64,000 nucleotides of DNA. Source: Theristus sp. LFF4_11. Lineage: Eukaryota; Nematoda; Chromadorea; Monhysterida; Xyalidae. The stretch is taken from assembly GCA_030248135.1 (NCBI GenBank), contig JASANC010005442.1, forward strand, positions 1 through 64,000, read 5' to 3'. Each line of letters opens with the position of its first letter. Positions within the stretch are counted from its first letter, which is position 1. Shown here piece by piece: positions 34,401 to 47,100 of the stretch. Below the pieces are notes generated by a model that made no database searches, was not told where the DNA came from, and was given only the letters and a program-made list of their open reading frames with translations. Both the position numbers and the translations under genes were made by a program.

Positions 34401-37400
34401 ACGCTTGCGCTGGTTCGCCGTCAGTATTCGCTTGATTGCCTGCGGCCTCTGGTGGCAACAGTGGGGCCGATGGTTGCTTTCTTTTGGTCTGAAATAACAA
34501 GCTTCAGGATTTGGTCCGATAGAAGTTGTTTCACAGAATATTGAAGACATTTCATTGCCATCTGAAGTTGCGGCCATTCAAACGTTTTTTTCTCACCCAA
34601 GGGATTTGGTTTTTCTTATCAACCACTGATTGTAATAGTGTACCGACAACCGACCTTTTCAACCGCCTGGCGCTTCTTCGGAACCACATGCCTCCATAGA
34701 TCGGCATCGCCGCGTTGCTGTTCAGCACTCATATCCAGACTGTCCTGACTGCCTCGCTGCAGTGCATCAGCCAGTTGCTGTTGCGCGGCTGCCGGACGCA
34801 ACTCTGGATGAATGGAACTGATCTGCGCCAATTTCCGTGCCACCTCGGCGTCAACGTCTTTGCTCTTCGGACTCTTGATGCTGTCCTCGTCTATTGAACT
34901 GCGACCGCCGCCACTGCCGACGCCCAGTTCCTGCTCCTCTTCAGAGTCGGACTCGTCGAACACGAACGCATCAACGATGGCGGCCGGAGTACGCGGTTTA
35001 GTCCGACTGACAAGTTTCATGACCGAGTCTTCGTCGACTTCTTGTTTGATCACTGGATCAAGTGAGGGATTCTCAACCGAGCCCGTCGGCGACAGCGCCA
35101 GCCGATAGATTGGCACCTGAGGATGTGGTAAGGATTGAGATTGAATAACAGAAAGAGAAACAACAACGCAGACAAAAGAGTGGTGTCAAAACCTTTTTTG
35201 GCGTCGACTGCTTTGTCTGCACCTCCGGTATGAAGACTTGTATCTCGTCGGTTGGTTCCTCCTCTGCTGCTGGAAGACCGAACAGCATTGCAACGGGTGG
35301 CGATTTTCCGTGCTCAGGTGAGAATCGAACTGGTGAAAATCGCGCTGGACTGACGGCACGATGCGGCTCGTGGTGGTGATAGGCAGACGTAGATGGTCGC
35401 TGAGCGTCAAGCAACTGAACGGGAAACACGGTATGACATTGGACAAAGCAGAACCAAACAAAGCCGTGTTATTTTTTTGGCGGTTTTTTGGCATCTGACG
35501 TATTTTTTGCGAAATAAAATAAACAAATGACCACTGATCAACCTGAAGATCAGTCGTTCGGGACGTGCCAGCGACACTAACAGTCGACGGTCCTGGGCTG
35601 GGAGACGCATGCGAATTTGAGCCCGCCGCTAACGGTGACTCGGCTGGCAACGCTGGCAGTTGTAGTTCGGTCAATGAAGCAGCTGCCCGTGCGTTTTTCT
35701 CAGCAACCAGCGACAGATGGCGGTCGAACGCCCTGTCGATCTCAGCCAGCTCTTTGGCGCGTCGTTGTTTGATCTTTTCTCGTTGCTGCAGAAAGAAAAA
35801 GAATGTTCAACGGTTACTGGCCTGTGTGTTACTTGGTACCGTATCTGTGCGACATTGTAGTGGAACGTAGCGAATCTGCCGCCATCGTGGTCAACAGGCA
35901 TTACGGAGATTTTCAGCAATGCTCACCACATGGGGCAGATTCACCACAGCGCATCTCACCGTCGTAATCAAAGTGTGCTCGGTTCTGAATCAAACTGAAC
36001 TTGGGAAAGCAATCATTATGTTACTGTACCTTGCTTGGTGTTGTGTCGGGCACAACAATGTCGACCGCAGTTGTCTCTGCAGTGACCACATCGTCAGATG
36101 GCGCTGTAGGTGGTGCAGTCGTAACCGATGTCTCGGCGGCACTGTTATCTGGAAAAGTATGCGGAGAAACATGATTAAACATGGTATGTTTTTGAAAGAG
36201 AATTGTATGAACTAAGGCCAATTGTACGCATTGCAAAATTGGTGCTACCTTTGGCACTTTCAGCGGCTTCCATCGGTGGGCCAGCAGCAGAGTTGCTGTC
36301 TGACGCTGTCGATGTCAACGTCGCTGGTTCAAAGTCGAAAATGGAATGCAACAAAGACGAGTTCGTTGAGTCTGCGTGCACGGCAGCCGTGACGGCGGCG
36401 ATAGCAGCCGCCGCTTGTTCGTCCGCTTTGTTTTCGCTAAGTATACTGTTCTGACTGGACTGTTGCTGGAACTCCGGATGGAGTTGCGAAGCGGCATTGA
36501 AACTAGTCGCAGAAGAACCAGTTGTCATGTTTAGGTTGCTGCAGTTTGTACTGCCTTGTAAGATGTGCGCGGTGTTATTGCCGTTCGCTGTCCGGGCGGA
36601 AGGCGCAGATGGCATATTGAACGCGACACTGCTGTTGACGATGTTGTTGACGGTGTTGCTGATGTTGTTCTGTTGTGTCGACTGTACACCGGTGCTCATT
36701 GTTGCGCTGGCGAGCGACTGCGAAGTCACCTGGTTGTTGACCATCGCCAACGACGAAGGCACGTTCGGCGCTGCGGTGCCGAAGAACGCATCCCTGAGCA
36801 GATGTTCGTTGAAGTCGTTCATCTCGGCCAACGGGTCGTTGTCGAGCGTGTAGTCGCGAGACAACGTCGACAGCGCCTCCTCGAGCGTATCAATAGCGTG
36901 CGCGTATGCCGGCTGCTGATGTTGCATTTGATGTTGTTGATGATGTGACTGTTGATGCATTTGTTGATGTTGTTGTTGGTGTTGTTGGTGTTGGTGTTGT
37001 TGTTGTTGTGCCATCAAGTTTCCGTAAGCGGACGAATCGAGCGAATGATTAGTGAACGCTTGCGACTGAGAGGACGACGACGACGGATACGTGAACGCCG
37101 GTGTTGGCGCCGCCTCCGGATGCTCGAGCATGTTGTTCGTTTGGAATAGATTCTGGCGAACGCTGTTGCTGGCGTTTTGTTGGTGATGCCCTGAAATTAC
37201 ATGAGCTTTGTTACAAGTTAGCGGGTTAGCACATGTTTCGTTCAAGTGAGTCGAAATCGAAACATTCAATTGAATCAAGGCCACAAGCAAATCGACCAAT
37301 GACGAACCAATAGAGTTCGCAGCAGCCAGCATCGGACTCGTCGTGACGGCGGCTGCCGCGAGCATCGGCGCTTGCTGTCGCTGGCAGGACGGCACGCTGC

Positions 37401-38720
37401 TGCTGGTGTGTGCGGTCAGCTGCTGCGGCGAGGCGAACAGATCGAACGAGGACACTGTTGGTTGACAGTTCATTGCGGGTCCGTTCGTGAGCAGTTTGCT
37501 CGATTGTTGCTGTTGCTGATGATGCAGTATAGTGGCAGCCGTTGGGTTCATCTGCAATTCATCACTGTGAGAATATAAACGAAAATGAGATGACGTTTTC
37601 AAAAAATAGACACCAACCTGTTGTCGTGCGGCGTAGTTCGCAGCCGCTGCAACTGCGATCGGTTCACTGAAGCCGGCGACCGAGGGCTGTTGCGCCAGGA
37701 ATGAGTTCGTCCAGTTCGACCCTGAATGTTATAATAATATGGCCTTCAGATAAAAGTATACTGAACAAAACAGAGCTGGTCATCACAATTGGTGCATTAC
37801 AAAACATTCTGGTTTTAAACGCCAAAGCCAGCTGGTGTTTTTTAATGCCAGCTTTTTTCACAGTGGGTGATATTAGGATTTCTGGTATCCAACATCGAAT
37901 TCGCCAGACCTGTCTGTAATCCAGAGGACGCAACATTGTTAGCGATCAGATTCTGATTGGCAGTAGCGGCGAACTGTTGCTGCGACTGCTGCAGGCTGCT
38001 CGCTCGCAGGCCAGTCGCCGTCATCGGTGCTGCGTAGCTGGCGGCGCTGGCTGCGGCCGCAGACGTGCCAAACTGCGACAATTGCTGCAACGACATCAGG
38101 AACGGATTCGCGGCACCGGGAGCCGCTTGGAAGCCTGTGAATTGGCAATGTTGGCATTGATATCTAATAGAATCAAAATGAATTGTATGGTCGGTTTCAA
38201 TTGGAAGGTTACTGAAATTCGTCGAAAAGTGGAACTCATACAATTGTGCCTTACTGAAAACAATGAAGCAGTCGATTGAAACAACGTTGACGCATAAAAT
38301 CATGTGTGTTAGGTAAAAGGAAATGTGGTTAAAGACCATTAAAAACAAAAGGAATCGCATTAAATAAACCGGAATGGCAAAACAGACAGACAACATGTAC
38401 TGTGGTTTAAACGCGCGCGTTTGCCTGATGATCAATGCACATTAGTCATAGTACAGAATACACTGTTGTGTGTACGTGCGTGTGTGTGTGTGTGCGGTCG
38501 ATAAAGTCGTATGTTGTTGTGCGGGTGCGTTGGGGGGTTTTGACGTTTTTTGCAGAGAAAACTTAATCGAAACAGAATTAAAAATCAATTTTAACGAACC
38601 TGCAGATAGCGAATCGGCGAAATTCACGCCCGCAAACTGCGGTGCGGCAAATGCGTGCAGCGGGTTGGATGGCCCGCTGGCCGAGGGCTTCCGCGGCGGT
38701 GAGTGATGCCGCTGCTCCAT
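31469..38720 (-). CDS. Large Q/S-rich nuclear protein, QSER1/PRR12-like (DUF4211-type C terminus)
   Basis: Exons read downward: 38600-38720, 37910-38134, 37618-37721, 36249-37551, 36030-36148, 35543-35785, 35193-35414, 34655-35116, 33930-34488, 33121-33839, 32895-33032, 32652-32824, 32432-32577, 32060-32355, 31603-31689, 31469-31528, all in phase, giving about 1,660 residues. A GT-AG segment at 37191-37307 (117 nt) is probably a further intron, giving about 1,620. The first two thirds is low complexity: poly-Q/H, Ala, Ser/Thr, Asn, a basic KKEKKERKRRRR cluster, an AT-hook-like GRGRPR and an HHHKHRHHKH tract. The last ~300 residues look folded: CPLWKVDNQNLLQKF, YAGWCPQN, FVKQSRSECVVEPE, HCQACG and YDPVTLEL. 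This layout fits QSER1/PRR12 chromatin proteins, but the family call is from memory and moderate. Intron 10 seems to use a GC donor (CAG|GCAAGC). Confidence 0.6.
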
Positions 38721-41700
38721 GTGCGGTATTTACGCTGCTGATCGACGAATCTCAGCGTTTTATCCGCTTCATTTGTCCATTTTTTTGACAAAATAATCCG
38801 GCTGTAGACCGTTTTGGTGTTGGTGAATAAGTTGAAAATTGTGAACCTGTAAAAATCGACAATTCAGAACTCAGTGAAATACATCACCGAAAAGCGATTT
38901 TCGATCACGACAGAAAAGTTCAGTCCCAGTAAAAACCAGCGTGTTTCGAAAATTGGAAAACGAACAAAAAAATTATACAAGCCTGAAAACCCGCACATAT
39001 TTCGCTTGCTCGCGGAAAACGGACAAGCTGCAAAAACAGACCCTTGCTGCTAGTCGAGCAGAGCAGAGAACGCGCTGCACAACACCAAGCACGAATATAT
39101 ACGAAAATTGAAAACCCCAGCAAAACGTAGATACGAGCAAAACGAGCGCACAGAGAGAAAGAGAGAACGCAAACGAAGAGAGAGAGACACGGCAGCATAC
39201 GTAGTCAGCACATAACAACTATGCATACATCACGTCGGTCGTGGCTGCGCAGATAGGACGTATACAGAGAGACAACCCCTAATGCATCGACACACGCACG
39301 GCCACAGCCACAGCGACCGTACAACCGTGCTTGCTGCCTGTGATAACGCACATCGATATGACGTGTGTTGTTGTTGTTGTTGTGCTCAATGCACCAGCGT
39401 AACGTGCTGTGTGAGTGTGTTGCTTTTTTGTGTTGTTCGCTGCGAGCGCAGCAGTTGTGTGTCTCAGCCATACCCAGTCAGTGCAGTCAGTTCAGTGTTC
39501 ACTGTGCGTTTGTCAACGCCACCAGCAACTGTGTTCGCCAGTCACCACACCGTTCGCTTGTTCCTGTTGCTTGCTTTCTTCCTTCCATATTCTCATTCAT
39601 GGCTTATTGTAGACCGCTTTTCCGCCACTGTAAGCTTTTCAAGCTTGTGAGTCGTTGTCGAATTGAGATGTGTCATTTGATTTGATCGGTTCAAATTTTT
39701 CAAAAAAATCATAAATCCCTGCGAATGGTCTTGTTTTGTTCTCGGATTTGTTTCTTGTACAATTAAATTTTCCTCAAAGCTGAAATCCGTTAAAGTTGCC
39801 CTTTGATGTCATTTTGTGTCAATGGCTTTGTTGTGGGAAACCTAAAAAAATCAACTGAGCTTCATATTTTTTTGAGAATTCGCTGTTTCTCTTCTTTCAG
39901 CGATCGCCCATCAAAAACACCTCAAATACAAAATGTCGTGTTGTTCAGAATCAAATAAATCAATTTATACAGAATAGAAAGTCAAATTCAGCAGAACCGA
40001 ACAAGGAGCACGAGATCGATTATTAAAATGAGAACCTAAAATTGTGAAAAATAAAAAAGAATGAATTCTAAAAAAATTACCAGTGTTACAATCAAATCTT
40101 TTGTGGAGACAACAAATTTTAAGTTTGTAGCAGTTTTAAAATACACAAAAAGGCGGTTGCCAAGTGAGTTTTAAAACATTTTGTCGTGATTATTGGTCAT
40201 TTGATGTTGAACATTGATGACGAAGCAAAATAAAAAAAAAATGAAATGCTTGACCAATCTGCCTTATTTACTTGACTTCGCTGGAATTGGACGCAATTGT
40301 GCACCATTGGAAACTATCACCAACAACGAACATGGATTCTTCAAAGGATTCTCAATACGATTTTCGATATCCACAGTTCATTATTATATTAACTTTGGCG
40401 ACATCACAATCATTTCGAATAATATTATTTTCATGTGCAACACCAAAACTTTATAGATTGGTTCCAGCTTGTTCGGCGAGTTATTTTATTATTCAATTCT
40501 CAGCAAGCACCGAAGCTTCCTCGCGGCGACATGAAATCAAATGCAATGGTTGTTATTCGAAATACCGGGTTCTAGTGATGTTTCATTCGGATCTGGTTCG
40601 GTTTTTTGTTCTTCAGCAGCAGTGGTTTTAAACTGCATCATTCAAAAAACGTAAAATAGAAAAGAACAAATAAAATAAAAATATGCACCGATGTCGACGT
40701 CTTTCGGTTTGTTGCTCAATCAATCGTCAGGAACAGCGAGTTTTTTTGTTGATTTTATTCATTTTATATCCAGTGAATTAAACATATGTGCACAAGAAAC
40801 AAGTCTAAAAGGTGAAAAAATATTCTACAAATAGAAGTCTGTTTTTATTTGTGTTGATAAAACAGCAATTAAAAGGTACTCAGTGAGTCATAGCGCTTGG
40901 CCTTGGCAAAATCTACATTTTGACTACGGCAGCTAAAGTCAAACAAACAACTTCAATCAATCAAGAAAAAACAAATCCAAGCAATCATTGCTCAACTGGT
41001 TTCTCACACAAAAAGTGCACACAGTTCAATCAATCATTCATTCAATGAAACATTATTGGTTCAGAAACGATCACAGTCACAGGCGAAAAAGCGGGCTGCA
41101 AGCCACGAAAAATCAAAACAATACAAACAAAGTCTTGACTTGACAGAACGGGTAAAAAATAAGAAAGTAATCTATTTCAAGTTACATCAACATGACATAG
41201 TTTTAGAAGCAGTGTAACTTTCATGGCTGGCAGTTTAAAAAATACGTTCATTTTTACGGCAGGGTTTTGAGAAAGTCAGTGTTTACAACTATAAATCCAG
41301 TCCACATTATTTTGCTACCAGCATACAAAACCTGAAATTAGCATTACAATTCTTTTGTCGTTTACGCATAGACGCTGTTGATGAAAACCAAAAAAAAACA
41401 CCGAAGCTAATTAACGGTAGAACTAGAACAAGCAAATAATGGCAAACTTCAAATTCAAAAAATTAATTCTTTGCAGAATTAATCAACGACAATTTGACGT
41501 GATGTGATATCGACTCTCCGAATTCGATAAAAATAGTTCCTAAACAAAAAATATTTCATAACAATACAGCTGTAAAACAACTTAGACAATAACATGTTCA
41601 GATCATCCTAAGCGACAAAATCAATTTAAAATTGGGAACGGTTACATATTCATAGACTTACAAACAAACAAAAAGACACAACACTCATCGCCCAAATGAA

Positions 41701-44153
41701 ACAACAGTTTTCATGAACAACCTCACCATAATTTCGCTTCAATCTTATCAACCATTTCGACAATTTTTAATCAAGTTAGGTGACAAAAAACGAATAAAGC
41801 ACAAGCGAACAATTGGATTCATTGGTTATGTACAAAAGAAAACAATTTGTTAAAAGCAAAAACTTCCAAATGTCCATACTGACAGCAGCATTTAAAAAAT
41901 AAAGACGTAGATTTCACTGTTTCTGATAACTTTTTCTTTGAAAACCGCAATTGTATTACCAAACCCTAAATAGTAAATTAGTTTTCACAGATTCCAACTA
42001 ATGTTTCAAACTTGGCAAAGCGATGCAGAGCAATTTCAGCTTGTCCCACAAAAATCTTCACACAAGGCAAACGTGTTCAAAGATGTATATTGATGAAACT
42101 GGAACGGCAAAAACAATAAACTTTAAAAAAATTAATTTTGAAACACCAAAACTGTTAGCGGAAACATGTTTTGAAAAAAAACAAACACCACGACTCTAAA
42201 GAGCCACAGATATGCGCTCTTTATCCATTCAAACGAAAGTTACGTAAAACTGCAAAATCATGATCACAGTGAGTGCTATTATGATGTTATACTTTTTTAA
42301 ATAGAACGCATTCTATCTATTTACGGAACAAACAGCCTAATTGAAATCTAATCCGACTAATCCTACAGGCGTTGTTACATAAATCTCTAGCGGCCTGATA
42401 TAGAAGAGAAACTAGACACACACGTGAAACTAGACCAAATACGGTTCCCCACAACTTATTGAACGCAAAACCAACTTCGTAAAAACTTGTTTTTAAACAC
42501 TGTACAAAACTCCATTTTGAGAAAACAAACTGAAGTGGTCGGGGGCGCACAAAGAACTCAAGGTATTACAATCGACGATTCCCACGCTCAGAAGATCATC
42601 CGAAATCTGTCACAAACGAGTTCCGAGCTATGACCGACTGGCTGGTTGGCCAAAATGCCAAGCACAATACGACAGTACGGATGGTACTTCAAAATACAAA
42701 CAAATAAAATCAACGCTACGGTCGTCAAATCGGGGTACGCTCATACTGAATTCAGAATATCTTTAGCCTACTAATGGTTGGTTTACGAAAACCCCGATTT
42801 CACGTTTTAGCTACTAAATCGTTTCATACAAAAAATGCAATAAAACAGCGCAAAGAATCAGAAGCAAACTACCAAAATTTTGTTATGGTTTTTTTCAGTA
42901 TGTTTCAAGAAGAAAAGTGTTTATCTAAATTAGTAGAACGCGGGTATCTTTTCCCTATACACAGGTACCCGTGTCTGGTTGAACTTGTGTTTTTGTGGTG
43001 GGTGTAAAATAAAAAAAAATTCAACACAATATAATCAGGTACCGGTATTAGCGAATGACATTTTTGCTGGTGGATTTTGAAAAAAATGTTACGTTGCACG
43101 AGCTGAAATTAAAAGACGCTGTCTTGAACATAATGGTCAGTGAAACGGCTGAATGAGAAGCGGATTCGATAAAAAATTGATTGTTAAATGACTAAAATTT
43201 GAATTAACTTTAGTGGTGAGGTGACAATTATTTTGCAGTGAAGGCAAGTTGTTTAACTGGGTTGTGTATTTCTGGATTGACAAATGAAGTGGTGGAAGAT
43301 TTTAAGACAGTGTAGTTTGAATGGTTGTAATTGTGTTTAAGATGTTTCACGGGCATTCGAGGTTTACAACAAATAAAAAGTGTGAGTGTACAAAATACAC
43401 AAAAACAAATGATCAAACAAAAAGCGCCAGGTAAGCAGCAAACGATCATGAAACAAAAAAAGTAAAAAAACAAGATACTATTTCCGACGAGTGCTCAATA
43501 TACAAGACTTTGTACATCTGGAGGGCCGGTCGTGTGAGAAGAAATACGACGACAGTGAAAGAAGAGCATTGTTTAATACAGCAATTCACGTTGCCAGCTG
43601 CAAATTTGGGCTGTAAACCATAGGCAAGCTGATTGTCTGCTTTTCAATTCGGTTCACTGATTGGTGTTATTCCAACCAGCTCGATGTAGCTAATCAGCAT
43701 GTCACATTCAGATACCAAAATGCACGAATTTACATTTTGACTGGGCTGCAGTGGAAAACAATGTACATTTTGAATTCTTGACCAGCCAGTCTTGCAGCAG
43801 CAAGTTGAATCATGAATAAACGAACAATCAAACGATTCTCAGAAAGAAAACAATGTGTACATACAATGTACGTGTGCGGTGTGTGCTGGTACAGTAGTTA
43901 GTACAAATCGGACACGCAAAAAAGGCAAATAACAGGCACAAAACCTCTAACGTATGGTACATTCTGATGGGTACAATAATACAGTCTGCAACTTTCTCAT
44001 CACCAGAACGTCACCATAATTTCACGTTGCCAACCGGTTGGCTGACAACAGACAACAAGTCGCTGGCTCTGACACTCTATCTAGAGAAATGACGAAGCCA
44101 CACATTCCTGAGACATCACAACAGTCCGCTGATTGTTCGCAGTGCGTTCGGTG
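38721..44153. other. 5.4-kb non-coding region between the QSER1-like gene and the lipase
   Basis: 38721-39300 is the presumed 5' UTR and promoter side of the QSER1-like gene, with TG/CA microsatellite at 38466-38496 and GAGAGA-rich DNA at 39150-39190. 39370-39395 is a TGT triplet run. 39700-44150 is AT-rich, T-rich on the minus strand, and could hold a long lipase 3' UTR. No supported gene, RNA gene or transposon is seen. Confidence 0.5.
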
Positions 44154-47100
44154 TCACTCTTCGATCTCGGCCTCATAGCCGCCTCTCGCCAGCCGTCGTT
44201 GCTGCTGATTGCCGGACGGCTTGCGACGTCGCACCAGTTGCGCGGCCGTCTCGGCGGCACGTTGCTCGTCGGCTGTCACCGACGCAGCGCCGCCTTCCGT
44301 CTGTTCGAGCGACCGACTGAGGCCGGCAGCGGCTTGCTGGCTCGCACCAGCTGACGTCGTCGTGGTGATCCTGGTTGTGCGTGGCGGCAGTTGACTCGTA
44401 GACGGTTCGTCGTTCTCGAAGCTGCGCGTGCGTCGTTGTTGTTGTTGCTCGCTGTTCTGCTCAGCGTTCGACGGCGCGTGCACGCCGGACGCCTGGTGCG
44501 TGCCGCTGCGGTACGCGTGCGACGTGCGTCGGCTGGTCGGCTTCGACATGCTGCGCAGCGAGTGCAGCACGCTGTCGTCGTGCTCCGCAACACCGAAGAT
44601 CTCGGTGACTTTCATCTGAAAAAGGACAAAAAATGCAGAAATCCTCCAAAACATGAACCATGCATAACTCAACAGCGCACCGGATGATTGTTGAAACTGG
44701 ATCAATCGATAATCACACTCAATCAGTAATCTGCAGAACGTCCACTGGATCTTATACCATTTCTGAGCCTTTATGCACGGTGTTTGTGATTCAAGTGCAG
44801 TGCAGTTTTGTCAGTTTGAGTAAGAATAAAGTTGGTATAGAGAATCGGCTGGCTCTCGATTCTTCTAGTCTACTTTGAGTCAACTTCAAGCAGATACACA
44901 ACGCTGATCATCCGTACCTGTCCGTCATCGTCCATGAAATAATATGCCATCAGTGCCTCGTGCCTGCGTGTATACTCCACGATGGCAGCGACCGTATCTC
45001 TGTCCTCCAACAGTTGGTGCTCATCGAGCGCCTGCTGCTGCTGCGGTTGTTCGTGCTCAACAGCAACCGCCTTCGGATCACTGTTCAGTGCGGCCCACTG
45101 CAGATTCACCGCTGCGTCCGCGATCTCCTTCGCATCAGGCAGATGGTGAGCGTCATTCGCGCATTCGTCGCAAGTGGCCGTGCCGCTGTTGACTGGTGCC
45201 GCGCCGGTCAGCTTCTCATTCGTATTCTGATCGGAGTGCGCCGCTGCAGTAGCCGGCTGTGTCGGCTGTGCGTTCGTGTTGTGCGCTTGTGTTGATTGAC
45301 CTGCGGTTGTGTGGTGTTGATGTTGATGGTGATCGGAAGTGGCACCGGTCGTTTGGTGATTCGTGTTGTCAGCCGTGTCACGATGCACGGCCGACACGTA
45401 CTCGGCCAGTTGGCGGCGAAGTGGCAGTGCCATGTCGCCAGTCAGATCGGTGCTGATGCCGAAGTGCGCCTCGCACTCGTCGTAGTAGGTGGAGGCGGAG
45501 ATTGGCGCGCCTGTAACGGGGAAAATCAGTGATGATGACCGTTTGTGACAGTCGTTTTCTCCGGGTTTCAAATATAAAAAAACTCTATACAAACAATATT
45601 GTGATCAGAAATCGGCCATTCAATCTATCTATTATACTAAAAATGCAATTTGTCTGTCCCTGTCATTTTCATGAAATTTGAATTGGCGCTCATTTTTGCT
45701 ATTTAAGAAAACTTCATCTCAATTTCCTTAACCTATTTTTTTTATTAATGCCAGTTGAGATTGTTTTCTCAAAACGTCGCTCTTCATAGCTGAAGTCATC
45801 ATGATACTCTTTGGTCAACAGAGACAGTTCAGCGCAGCACAGGCAAATGGAAGCGTGGCTGATCAAAACTTGATGATCGTCTGGGAAAGATGTAACAAAA
45901 CCGTCTTTGAAAAAAGTTTGAACTTTTTTGTTTTTAAAAATCGGGTTGCAAAACGCGCATCGACATCGGCATTGCAATTGCAAGTTGGACTTTTGATTCA
46001 AAACAACGTATTCAACTTCAACAATATTTAATTTCAACGTAACGCACGATGGGCAACTGGCAATTGTTGCTGCTCAAAACTTGACGAGCGACTGCGAAAG
46101 ATGTGACAAAACAGTCTCTGAAAAAAGTTAGTTTTTTAATTGGGTCGAAATGGTATTTACCATTCATTTTCACTTTGCAAAATGTTTGGGTCATGTTGGG
46201 GTAAACGGGTAAAAGAAGCAATGACTTTAAAACGAAATTATAAACGTCACTTTTTTGTTTATTCTATTCATTTTTCACTTTAGAAAAAAGGCTTGGCTTA
46301 TGTTAGGGTAACCGGGTAAAAGAAGCATTAGCTTTTCGAAACGGGTATTTTTTAATGAAAAAAAAACGTTAATTTTTATATTTTTTTTTCAATCTTACTT
46401 AACTTACAAAAAGGCTTGACTTAGGTTAGGGTGAACGGGTAAAAAAATAGCAAAATCATAAACTTCGCATTTTCACTTTGCAAAAAGGCTTGGCTTAGGT
46501 AAACGGGTAAAAGAAGCATTAGCTTTTTAAGACGGGTAATTGAAAAAAACGTTAATTTTTATGTTTTTATTCAATCTTACTTCACATACAAAAAGGCTTG
46601 ACTTAGGTTAGGGTGAACGGGTAAAAAATAGAAAAATCATAAACTTCGCATTTTCACTTTACAAAAAAGGCTTGGCTTAGGTAAACGGGTAAAAAAGCAT
46701 TAGCTTTTTAAAACGGGTAAATGAAAAAAACGTTAGTTTTTATATTTTTTTTCATTTTTACTTCACTTACAAAAAGGGGTGCCTTCGGTTAGGGTAAACG
46801 GGTAAAAATAGCAAAATCATAAACTTCGCATTTTTTATTTATTTGAATAACATTAAAAAATATTGTATTGTAGGCGACTTCACTGCAGCACAAGGTAAAT
46901 TTTCTTCAGGGTTATTATTCAGTAAACGTTACTGTTTTTTCTTTCTAAGTCAATGCCACTTCACCAAAAAGGCTTGGCATTGATTAAGCCACATACGCTC
47001 GGGTCAATTGGCTAGTCTATTATACTAAAAATGCAATTTGTCTGTCCCTGTCATTTTCATGAAATTTGAATTGGCGCTCATTTTTGCTATTTAAGAAAAC

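Noticed and set aside
36497..37149. Long plus-strand frames rich in Leu and Val opposite the QSER1-like exon
   Set aside because: They are antisense shadows of the CAG/CAA-rich coding strand; no family similarity or splice logic.
42317..43007. Short frames on both strands in the 38.7-44.1-kb gap
   Set aside because: AT-rich low-complexity translations with no homology, good start context or neighbouring exons.
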